Shown one piece after another: positions 6,266 through 12,824 of a stretch of 15,126 nucleotides of DNA (position 1 is the stretch's first letter; the number at the start of each line of letters is the position of its first letter). Source of the stretch: an uncultured Eubacteriales bacterium (GTDB taxonomy: Bacteria > Bacillota > Clostridia > Oscillospirales > UMGS1783); NCBI GenBank assembly GCA_900555065.1, contig USJY01000009.1, positions 1 to 15,126 of the forward strand, given 5' to 3'. The notes under the pieces were generated by a model that did not search any database, was not told the origin of the DNA, and saw only the letters and a program-made list of their open reading frames with translations. The position numbers and the translations under genes were made by a program.

Positions 6266-6934
6266 ATGAAACAGGAATATATCGCACAGGGCAAGACAAT
6301 TGACGAAGCCATTGAAGAAGCGGCCGCCCAACTTGGGGTCGACCGGGATGAACTCTCTATTGAAATTCTCGAAACGCCGTCGAAGGGTTTTTTGGGATTC
6401 GGTTCGTCTCCCGCCAAGATCAAGGCATCTTACGGCACGGATGAACTGCCCGCTGAGCAGCAGGCCCGGGAATACCTCGAGCGGCTGTGCGAGATCATGG
6501 ACCTGAAAGACGTAAAGATTCAAATTGATATTTCCGGCAAAAACATGCATATCAATATGACGGGCCCCCATCTCGGCGCGTTGATCGGCAAGCGCGGGGA
6601 GACTATGTATGCAGTGCAGTACCTGTTGTCCCTGGCCATTAACAAGAGCGACGGGCAGTACATGCACGTGGAGCTCGATATTGAGAACTACAGGAAAAAG
6701 CGCACAGCGGCGCTTGAAAAGCTTGCCCAGCGCATGGCGGATAAGGTGGTTAAAACCAAGCGCAATACGAGTTTGGAATACATGCAGGCGTACGAGCGCA
6801 GGATTATTCATTCCACACTGCAGAGCAACCCGTTTGTAACGACGAAATCTGTCGGCGAAGAGCCGTTCCGCAAAGTGGTGATTTCCTACCATCCCAAGGG
6901 GGACGCCGCGGAAAATAACAATAACAGACGCTGA
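6266..6934 (+). CDS. jag: Jag/KhpB RNA-binding protein (SpoIIIJ-associated)
   Basis: The 222-residue product has the three-domain Jag layout. Residues 1-52 are the Jag_N domain, ending in SKGFLGFGSSPAKI. Residues about 80-145 are a KH domain with the RNA-gripping loop GALIGKRG (104-111). Residues about 150-208 are an R3H domain with RRIIH. KhpB proteins bind many transcripts, usually with KhpA, and influence cell elongation and division. It starts 4 bases after yidC with AGGAGG upstream. A strong terminator follows, so it closes the operon. Confidence 0.95.
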   Translation: MKQEYIAQGKTIDEAIEEAAAQLGVDRDELSIEILETPSKGFLGFGSSPAKIKASYGTDELPAEQQAREYLERLCEIMDLKDVKIQIDISGKNMHINMTGPHLGALIGKRGETMYAVQYLLSLAINKSDGQYMHVELDIENYRKKRTAALEKLAQRMADKVVKTKRNTSLEYMQAYERRIIHSTLQSNPFVTTKSVGEEPFRKVVISYHPKGDAAENNNNRR

Positions 6935-6943
6935 CAAAACAGA

Positions 6944-6977
6944 AACGGCCCGAAGCGCATGCTTCGGGCCGTTTTTC
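6944..6977 (+). terminator. Terminator of the rpmH-jag operon
   Basis: CGGCCCGAAGC (6946-6956) and GCTTCGGGCCG (6961-6971) form a perfect 11-bp stem with a GCAT loop, followed by TTTTTCTT. It begins about 10 bases after the jag stop codon. Confidence 0.95.
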
Positions 6978-7417
6978 TTAGCGACGGATGATTGCGTCCT
7001 GAAACGGAGTACGGGCACAGGCGCGCGGGCCAAGCCAAGACAGTGTGGACGGACACGCAAAGGCAGGCCAGAGAACGCGCGTACCGGCTTTATCTCCCTG
7101 CTGCGCAGCGCGGAAAAAGCCGGGCCAACGCCATGTAAAAACGAAAGCGAATGCCCTGTGCGTCTGCGCCGCGGCCCGCCCCAGTCCTGCGCTGCATTTG
7201 CGCCTATGCCGCGCGCACCTGACGCAGGTTCAATTTACCCCTGCCGGCGCAGTGCGAAATGGGCTGGACCAGGCTTCCGCATAGAGCAACTGCGCGCAAA
7301 GGCAGGATCCCATCCGCGGGCGCGGACACAAAGAGCGCGGGCCTGGCGCACCATGCAGAGCGCAAGCGCGCGGCGGGATCTTCGCCGGACGGCGCCAAAG
7401 CCCCTTCAGAACACGCG
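6978..7417. other. GC-rich stretch without a recognisable gene
   Basis: About 440 bases between the jag terminator and the small redox gene hold no frame with a ribosome binding site and a family-like product. Open frames in several phases are what high GC content produces by chance. Visible structure is a nested inverted repeat at 7084-7123 and a 12-base repeat, CGCAAAGGCAGG, near 7053 and again near 7298. It may be decayed sequence or hold an RNA gene that I cannot recognise. Confidence 0.5.
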
Positions 7418-7696
7418 TCAGACCGCGGCAGGGTCCATTCCGCAAGCCATGGCGAACACCTGCTCTACAATCCGCTTTGAGGCAGCGCCCTCGTGCACTT
7501 TTTTCCCGTCCACATAAAAAGTAGGCACATAATAATAGTCGTATTTTTCGGCAAGCTCCGGATTTTCATTCTCTTCAATTTTCTCCAGTTCCACCTTGCG
7601 AAACTGTGGATACTGCGCAAACAGCTCGTCCATCCACCCCTGCGCCGCGCGGCAGTAGGGACAGCCCTCCATATAAAACATCGTTACTTTCTTCAT
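7418..7696 (-). CDS. Thioredoxin/glutaredoxin-like small redox protein
   Basis: The 92-residue product begins MKKVTMFYMEGCPYCRAA, with the active-site pair in CPYC (12-15), the classic glutaredoxin dithiol motif. YVPTFYVDG (56-64) supplies the cis-Pro loop of the thioredoxin fold, and GAASKRIVEQ lies where the glutathione-side helix begins. It is probably a cytosolic thiol-disulfide oxidoreductase; the partner is unknown. Start choice is uncertain: ATG 7696 has AAGG and GGGGA upstream, while ATG 7705 directly abuts AAGG, and longer in-frame starts lack a site. It lies downstream of the glycyl radical operon but is separated from it by a strong bidirectional terminator. Confidence 0.82.
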   Translation of the reverse strand: MKKVTMFYMEGCPYCRAAQGWMDELFAQYPQFRKVELEKIEENENPELAEKYDYYYVPTFYVDGKKVHEGAASKRIVEQVFAMACGMDPAAV

Positions 7697-7746
7697 TTTC
7701 CCCATCCTTTCTATTTCCATTTCTATCTTTTGAGAACAAGACAACA

Positions 7747-7752
7747 ATTATA
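7747..7752 (-). promoter_or_regulatory. -10 element of the small redox gene
   Basis: A perfect TATAAT reads leftward about 50 bases before the start codon at 7696. No convincing -35 lies 16-18 bases upstream in the GC-rich flank. Low-level or activator-dependent transcription is possible. Confidence 0.4.
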
Positions 7753-7843
7753 CGCCCTTCTTAACCGCCGCCGGCGTGTTTACCACTGAAATGCCTGAAC
7801 GTACCCGGAGGCCCGCCTGCAATGCGGATTCCCGCCGCCGGCC

Positions 7844-7884
7844 AAAAAGAACGGGAGGCGCAAAACACGCCTCCCGTTCTTTTT
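7844..7884. terminator. Bidirectional terminator after the glycyl radical operon
   Basis: AAAAAGAACGGGAGGCG (7844-7860) and its exact complement (7868-7884) form a 17-bp stem with a 7-base loop. A and T runs at its two ends give a U-tract in either direction. Its right arm overlaps the stop codon of the activating enzyme gene, so it ends that operon and insulates the redox gene. Confidence 0.9.
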
Positions 7885-8794
7885 ACTTTCTGTAATAGAC
7901 GAGCTGTTCTCCCGCCTGCGCGTTCAGCCGCGCGCAAAGCGCATCCATCCTCTCGTTCGTCTGGGGACCGGACGCGAACAGCTCGGCCTGCCGGCCGATA
8001 CTCTCGTATTTGGAGGAGGCAAGGTTGTTGTATTTCAAAAGCTCCACCTTACGCGCGCCTCCTGGCAGGTTCTTTGCGAACTCGACAGTGCGCCGCAGAT
8101 TCTCCTCCCCGTCGTTTACGCCCGGGATCAGGGGCACGCGCAGCAGCAGGTCGCGGGACCCGTCCGCCGCCAGACGGCGGATATTGTCCAGAATACGGCC
8201 GTTTTCCACGCCGGTACAGGACTTGTGCACAGCGGAGTCCATGTGCTTGACGTCTGCCAGAAACAGGCAGACGTCGGGCGCGACGCGCGCGATGTTTTCA
8301 TACGGCACGTGCAACGCCGACTCGACTGCAGTGTGAATACCTTCCGCACGGCACATATGCAGTATTTCGGCAAGGAAGTCCGGAAACAGCAGACATTCGC
8401 CGCCGGAAAAAGTCACGCCGCCGCCGGACTGCGCATAGTAGTGACTGTCCTTTTGGATTTCCCGCATCAGCCGTTCGAGCGTATACTCCTCCCCGCACAG
8501 AGAGAGCGCCTCATTTGGGCAGACCTCGGCGCACCGGCCGCAGAGCAGGCAATTTTCGCGCAAATATACATGCGCGCCGTCCCGCACGACATGCCGCTGG
8601 GGACAGATCGCAACGCACCGGCCGCAGCCAATGCACCTGCTTTCGTGAAACACCATTTCAGGCGCGAAGGCCTGGCTCTCCGGGTTGTGGCACCATCGGC
8701 AGGACAGGTTACAGCCCTTAAAATATACAACAGTGCGCACGCCCGGTCCGTCGTGCATGGAACCCCGCGCTATATTGATCAGCCGCGCGGTCAT
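7883..8794 (-). CDS. Glycyl radical enzyme activating enzyme (radical SAM)
   Basis: The 303-residue product installs the glycyl radical on its partner enzyme, using S-adenosylmethionine and a reduced [4Fe-4S] cluster. The SAM-cluster motif is CNLSCRWC with Cys 28, 32 and 35, preceded by DGPGVRT. An inserted ferredoxin-like domain has two further cluster motifs, CIGCGRCVAICP (54-65) and CLLCGRCAEVCP (82-93). This is the arrangement of activases for decarboxylase/eliminase-type glycyl radical enzymes rather than the short PFL activase. SGGEC (130-134) corresponds to the SAM-binding GGE motif. Its ATG overlaps the stop of the upstream enzyme gene (ATGA), so the two are translationally coupled and almost certainly partners. 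The protein is cytosolic and oxygen-sensitive. Confidence 0.93.
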   Translation of the reverse strand: MTARLINIARGSMHDGPGVRTVVYFKGCNLSCRWCHNPESQAFAPEMVFHESRCIGCGRCVAICPQRHVVRDGAHVYLRENCLLCGRCAEVCPNEALSLCGEEYTLERLMREIQKDSHYYAQSGGGVTFSGGECLLFPDFLAEILHMCRAEGIHTAVESALHVPYENIARVAPDVCLFLADVKHMDSAVHKSCTGVENGRILDNIRRLAADGSRDLLLRVPLIPGVNDGEENLRRTVEFAKNLPGGARKVELLKYNNLASSKYESIGRQAELFASGPQTNERMDALCARLNAQAGEQLVYYRK

Positions 8795-11406
8795 ATCGTC
8801 TGATGCTTGGTGCGGCCGATGATATGATCCTGCAGCGCCTTGTCAAGAAGATTGAATTTCTGGCTAAAACCGGATACACGGACAGCCAAATTCTTATACT
8901 TATCGGGATGTTTCTGCGCGTCGATCAGCGTCTGCGCGTCAATGGTGTTGAACTGGACATTGCAAAGTCCCTTCTGGGATGCGGAGAGAAGAATATCTAC
9001 GAACAGGTCGATATTGCTGTCGGTAAACAGCTTGGGATCCACTTCCACAATGGCGGAGGTGGTGCCGGGCGCCTTTTTAGTAGGCAGTTTGGCCATCGAG
9101 TTTAAAAGTGCGGTAAACCCGTTGAAATCCCTGCCTTGCATGGGTGAAATACTGTATGCGATAATCTCCCCTTTTCGGCGGCCGTCGGGCGTGGCGGCCG
9201 TCTCACGGCCGTGATCGACCATCCAAAGGAAGGTAAAGGGCTGGGCATGGAAGCGCAGACCGTATTTCTCCGTCATCCGGTCCAGGTAATCGCATGAGAA
9301 GTCCATAATCTGCGCGGCGACCGCGTCGACTTCATCTATATCGTTGCCGAACTTGGGCGCTTTGTTGATAAAGTCAAGCCGTACCGCCTCGTCTTCAAAA
9401 TTGCTTTCCAGGATCCCGATCAGCTCCTGCAGGGTATATAATTTCTTTTCATATACGAACTGACGGACGACCATGAGCGAATCCGCCAGGTTCGGAATGC
9501 CGCCGAGCATCACCTGGTAATAGTCGTACTTGGCGCCGTGCTCGTTGAAGTCAAGCCCGTTTTCCATGCAGTCCTCGGTCAGCAGGGACTTGTAGGGCCG
9601 GGGTTTGTTGACCATGGCGGCGTTCGTTGTGCGCAGGATGTTGCGGCAGGTAGCGTCCAGAATATGCTCGATCTGGCGGTATACGGCGGCTTCCAGCTTC
9701 TCATATGTATCCAGCGCGGCCGGCGCGCCCGTTTCCAGGCCCGGAACAAGCTCGGGATGGATCATGCTGCGGCCGTTGCCCAGCGCGTACTCGAGCGCTT
9801 TCAGCAGGTTGGTCTCACCTGTGACTGCATGCGGATTGGACTTGCCGGGGATCACCGTCTCCACACAGCCGATCTGCGTGTAGTTCCAGGCGTCCTCATA
9901 GGGGATGCCCTTGGACATGAGCGCCGGGATCATCACGTCGTCGTTGAAGAAGAACGGAACGCCCTTCTGCACATGTCCCACCACTTCGAGCGCACGCTTC
10001 AAAAACGCTTTTTCCGTACGCTGCGAGTAGCGGACGGACAGGCAGCGTATGAAGTTGAGCGCCTCGGTCGCGTCGAGCATCATATACGAAAGCTCGTTGA
10101 CTGCGCTCTCCCCGTCCGGCCCGCAGCCGCCAACGCAGGACTGCTGCACGTCGTAGTCGCGGTAGAGCTTGATCCACAGGCAGCAGATCAGCTCAAAGGC
10201 CTCCTCTTTCGTGAGCAGTCCCTTTTCAATATCCGCGGTGTAATACGGGTACAGGATTTGGTCGAGCCGGCCGAGGGAGTTTGCGTTGATGCTGTCCTCC
10301 CAAGTATTCATGATATGCGCGAACCACAGGCTCTGTACGGCTTCCATGAAGCTGCGGGCGGGCTTTGCCGGGACCTGGGCGCAGGTCTCGGCGATTTTCT
10401 GCAGTTCATGCCTGCGCGTCTCGGTATTTTCCGACTGCTCAAGCAGGTGCCGGGCCTGCGCGGCGTATCGCGTGCCGAACTCGCAGCCCGCCTGGCAGAG
10501 CAGCTTCATCGCGTCGTACAGGTCGCGCCGTCCGTTTTGCTTCTCATAGCGCTCCACTTCCCGCAGGATGCCCTCAAAGCCAAGTTTCAGTACCTTTTCA
10601 TAGCCGATTACGGAATGGTTTTCCGCAATACAGCGGCCGATGGCCGCCCATTCGCGCTCCATCTGCGCGTCTTTCTCCGGCATTTCGCCTTCCGGTTCCA
10701 CCGTGCGGAACCGTGCGGCGCCCGCATCTTTATGCGCAAGGTACCAGTCGATCTGTTCTTCCGTGAACATGCCCGCGCGGAGGATTTCCCGGTCTTTGTC
10801 GTCGTCGCCGCTGAGGAATTCATAACCGCCGTCGCCGAAATTATAGCCGACGATCAGCTCGCCCTCCTGAATAATCGCCGGCGCGTTTCGAACCGTGCTC
10901 GCGATCCCGCTTGCAACGAGCATCTGGTTGCTGCACTGGTCCTCCGGCAGCTCCAGCATTCCCTTCAGCGTATAGTACTGCCACTGACCGCAGATCATGC
11001 GGCTGATGGGCTTATCGTCCACCGCGTGGTTTTTCAAAATTTCACATCTGTCTGACAACTGATACATATTCGCCCTTCTCTCCTCATATCGTTTGCGGTA
11101 TACCGCCGCGTTTTTTTTGAACTCCATCGGCAGGCAGCCGTACTGCGTCAGAAACGCCTTGTTGAATCCGCTCTGCGTTTCATAACCGTATTCCATGGCG
11201 ACCTGCGTCGCTTTCTTGCCGCGCAGCAGCTCGAGCGAGGCGCGCTGCATACGCCGGTCGCGGACGTATTCGCCGAACGTAACGCCGGCGTATTGCTTGA
11301 AACACTCACAGAAATACCATTTGGAATACCCGGAACGCCTGGCGACGTCTTCCAGCGTCAGCTTTTCCCGGATATGTTCATTGATATATTTCAACACCTC
11401 ATGCAT
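8791..11406 (-). CDS. AraC-type DNA-binding domain fused to a glycyl radical enzyme
   Basis: One uninterrupted frame joins two proteins. Residues 1-98 (start at 11406) are a complete AraC double helix-turn-helix, from MHEVLKYINEHI to VAMEYGYETQSGFNKAF and GCLPMEFKK. From Met114 a full glycyl radical enzyme of about 758 residues follows: a PFL-type barrel, the active-site loop IGCVETVIPGK with the thiyl Cys514 and Glu516, and the glycyl radical loop RVSGFSQKF with Gly846, ending IIGRTKH. CVE in place of the PFL Cys-Cys pair indicates a decarboxylase, dehydratase or other eliminase, not a pyruvate formate-lyase; the substrate is unknown. Start 11406 has GGTGA 4 bases upstream. ATG 11418 and ATG 11445 are alternatives, but the latter would lie at the predicted transcription start. 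A second start at 11067 could give the enzyme alone. The activase gene follows with an ATGA overlap. Confidence 0.9.
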   Translation of the reverse strand: MHEVLKYINEHIREKLTLEDVARRSGYSKWYFCECFKQYAGVTFGEYVRDRRMQRASLELLRGKKATQVAMEYGYETQSGFNKAFLTQYGCLPMEFKKNAAVYRKRYEERRANMYQLSDRCEILKNHAVDDKPISRMICGQWQYYTLKGMLELPEDQCSNQMLVASGIASTVRNAPAIIQEGELIVGYNFGDGGYEFLSGDDDKDREILRAGMFTEEQIDWYLAHKDAGAARFRTVEPEGEMPEKDAQMEREWAAIGRCIAENHSVIGYEKVLKLGFEGILREVERYEKQNGRRDLYDAMKLLCQAGCEFGTRYAAQARHLLEQSENTETRRHELQKIAETCAQVPAKPARSFMEAVQSLWFAHIMNTWEDSINANSLGRLDQILYPYYTADIEKGLLTKEEAFELICCLWIKLYRDYDVQQSCVGGCGPDGESAVNELSYMMLDATEALNFIRCLSVRYSQRTEKAFLKRALEVVGHVQKGVPFFFNDDVMIPALMSKGIPYEDAWNYTQIGCVETVIPGKSNPHAVTGETNLLKALEYALGNGRSMIHPELVPGLETGAPAALDTYEKLEAAVYRQIEHILDATCRNILRTTNAAMVNKPRPYKSLLTEDCMENGLDFNEHGAKYDYYQVMLGGIPNLADSLMVVRQFVYEKKLYTLQELIGILESNFEDEAVRLDFINKAPKFGNDIDEVDAVAAQIMDFSCDYLDRMTEKYGLRFHAQPFTFLWMVDHGRETAATPDGRRKGEIIAYSISPMQGRDFNGFTALLNSMAKLPTKKAPGTTSAIVEVDPKLFTDSNIDLFVDILLSASQKGLCNVQFNTIDAQTLIDAQKHPDKYKNLAVRVSGFSQKFNLLDKALQDHIIGRTKHQTI
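11065..11085 (-). promoter_or_regulatory. Internal ribosome binding site at the start of the enzyme domain
   Basis: Leftward, GAGGAGAGAAGGG ends 5 bases before the ATG at 11067. The ATG encodes the Met that opens the glycyl radical domain (MYQLSDRCEIL). AAGGG has ideal spacing and GAGGAG lies further upstream. It could allow synthesis of the enzyme without its DNA-binding domain, or it could be the relic of a formerly separate gene. The same bases encode EERRAN of the linker, so chance purine richness is the alternative. Confidence 0.5.
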
Positions 11407-11449
11407 GGCTTCACCCATCTCACGCCGATTGCCGCTAAAATACATATTC

Positions 11450-11515
11450 AGTATACTGTAAAGCTGCGGATATTTCTACTCCAATCTTGCGAATTTCTCA
11501 AATTACCGCAAATTT
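11450..11515 (-). promoter_or_regulatory. Promoter and candidate AraC-type site of the glycyl radical operon
   Basis: Leftward TATACT (11455-11450) is a good -10, but the matching -35 position reads TAGAAA, as at activator-dependent promoters. Further upstream two near-identical octamers, GCGAATTT (11489-11496) and GCAAATTT (11508-11515) on the plus strand, repeat with a 19-base offset. That is close to two helical turns, similar to AraC-family half-sites. They would sit at about -46 to -72. The binding protein is not proven; the fused AraC domain is the natural candidate. Confidence 0.4.
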
Positions 11516-11532
11516 ACAGACTGTAACAAAGT

Positions 11533-11562
11533 ATCCGCCCGCCGCAAATGCGGCGGGCGGAT
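11533..11562 (-). terminator. Terminator of the PepSY gene
   Basis: ATCCGCCCGCCGC (11533-11545) and its exact complement (11550-11562) form a 13-bp GC-rich stem with a 4-base loop. Leftward it is followed by ACTTTGTTAC, an imperfect U-tract. It lies about 20 bases after the PepSY stop codon. Confidence 0.75.
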
Positions 11563-11582
11563 GTGTGTGCGGAGCAACAGAC

Positions 11583-12734
11583 TCAGTCGTTATAGTCCGA
11601 ATCGAATTCCATGACGGCGCCCGTGGCGGCGTTGACCGTATAATCGTATTCCACCGCGTCCTTATAAAACTCAATTTCATAGACGGTATATCCGTCGTCG
11701 TTTTCAAGTTTCGCCTTGGAAAAGGTCACGTCGGCGACCGAAAATCCCGCATGGCCGACGGCAATGGACTTCGCCTTATCCACGCCGATATAGACGCTCG
11801 TGCCGTCCGCCGGCCCCGCGCCGCCCTGAAAGGCTTCCGCCTTCCGCTCGCGGACGGCGCCTGTGGCGGCGTCAATCTCGTATTCGTATTCGCTGGCGGA
11901 GGTATAGAAGTCAATGTCATAGACGGCGCGGCCGTCGTCATAGTCCAGTTTCGCCTTCGTATACGTAACGGCCGAAGCTTCCACGCCCGCGTCAGCAATG
12001 GCCTTGCTCTTCGCCTCGTCAAGCGTAATCAGCCCCGATCCCTGCTGCTGGGTCGCGCCAGTCTGGGAACTGGCCTGGGAACTGGATTGGGCGCTGGACT
12101 GGGCGTTGGCGGACTGGGAACTGGACTGAGAGGCTCCTGACTGGGGCGGCGTGGTTGGAGTGGTCACCGATTCTTTGCTTCTGCTGTATATGGATCCGTC
12201 CGCAGCGTTGATCTCATAGTCATACTCAAAATCATCGGTGTAAAATTCAATATCATAGACGGAAAGTCCATCGTCCAGATCGAGCTTCTGTTTTGTGAAC
12301 ACAACCGCATCCGCAGCCAGGCCGGCGTCCGCCAGCGCGGCGTTTTTGGCCTCGTCAAGCGTGATTTGGGCAACGGCCGTCGCGGAAGAACCGTCGCTGA
12401 AAATGACCTCCTGCTCTTTTTTGACGACCGCGCCGTCCGTTGACCGGATCCAGTATTCGTACTCTGCGCCGTCCGCGATAAATTCCACTTCATAGACAAA
12501 CTGGCCCTGTTCATAGTCGAACTCGGTGCGGATAACCTGCGCCGCGGCGGGATCCACGCCCGCATCGGCAAAAGCGAATTTCTGCGCGTTCTCCGCGCCG
12601 ATCGCCGAGCTTTCCGCAAACGCGCCCGCCGCAAAGACGGTGCCCACGCCGATGCCCGCCAAAATGGCGAGGATGCAAAGAGAAGACAGAACCGCTTTGC
12701 GCGGTGTTGCAAACAAGTTTTTGATATTTGACAT
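11583..12734 (-). CDS. Exported protein with four PepSY repeats
   Basis: The 383-residue product has a basic N-terminus and one hydrophobic segment (about 15-37, ending VFAAGAFA), which is either a cleavable signal peptide or an anchor. Four PepSY units follow at about 45-106, 124-185, 236-298 and 316-376. Each shows a DEAK-like helix, an ADAG turn, and paired strands of the type VYEIEFY and EYDYEINAADG. Units 2 and 3 are joined by a Ser/Gln-rich linker (about 198-233). PepSY domains are thought to bind peptides or inhibit proteases outside the membrane. AGGAG lies 9 bases before the ATG. It follows the histidine kinase gene by 90 bases on the same strand, and PepSY genes often accompany such two-component systems, so it may modulate the sensor or be its target (inference). 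Confidence 0.85.
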   Translation of the reverse strand: MSNIKNLFATPRKAVLSSLCILAILAGIGVGTVFAAGAFAESSAIGAENAQKFAFADAGVDPAAAQVIRTEFDYEQGQFVYEVEFIADGAEYEYWIRSTDGAVVKKEQEVIFSDGSSATAVAQITLDEAKNAALADAGLAADAVVFTKQKLDLDDGLSVYDIEFYTDDFEYDYEINAADGSIYSRSKESVTTPTTPPQSGASQSSSQSANAQSSAQSSSQASSQTGATQQQGSGLITLDEAKSKAIADAGVEASAVTYTKAKLDYDDGRAVYDIDFYTSASEYEYEIDAATGAVRERKAEAFQGGAGPADGTSVYIGVDKAKSIAVGHAGFSVADVTFSKAKLENDDGYTVYEIEFYKDAVEYDYTVNAATGAVMEFDSDYND

Positions 12735-12754
12735 AACAAACGACTCCTTTCGAT

Positions 12755-12775
12755 TTGTACGAGTACAGTGTACAA
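12755..12775 (-). promoter_or_regulatory. GTAC-rich inverted repeat before the PepSY gene
   Basis: TTGTAC and GTACAA frame a 21-base inverted repeat with a third GTAC near its centre, 20 bases upstream of the PepSY start codon and just upstream of its ribosome binding site. It looks like an operator or a leader hairpin. I see no clear -35/-10 pair nearby, so the PepSY gene may be partly read through from the kinase gene. Confidence 0.4.
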
Positions 12776-12800
12776 TAGAAAGATTAAAGGACCATTAGCG

Positions 12801-12818
12801 CTGAAAAATTTTTTTCAG
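12801..12818. repeat. AT-rich palindrome between the kinase and PepSY genes
   Basis: CTGAAAAA and TTTTTCAG form an 8-bp inverted repeat with two bases between, 6 bases after the kinase stop codon. It is too AT-rich to be a strong intrinsic terminator. It could be a weak terminator, an mRNA end or processing point, or an upstream promoter element for the PepSY gene. Confidence 0.4.
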
Positions 12819-12824
12819 GATATG

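Noticed and set aside
6146..7060. A 304-codon minus-strand frame across the end of yidC, jag and the jag terminator
   Set aside because: It is antisense to two certain genes and crosses a strong terminator. No ribosome binding site or family resemblance is seen.
6978..7417. tRNA or rRNA gene in the geneless GC-rich stretch
   Set aside because: I found no cloverleaf with a GTTC-type T arm and no rRNA-like conserved segments.
9538..11055. A 505-codon open frame on the plus strand, antisense to the glycyl radical enzyme
   Set aside because: It is a shadow of the high-GC codon use of the real gene. It has no family-like motifs, and the opposite strand carries unmistakable catalytic motifs.
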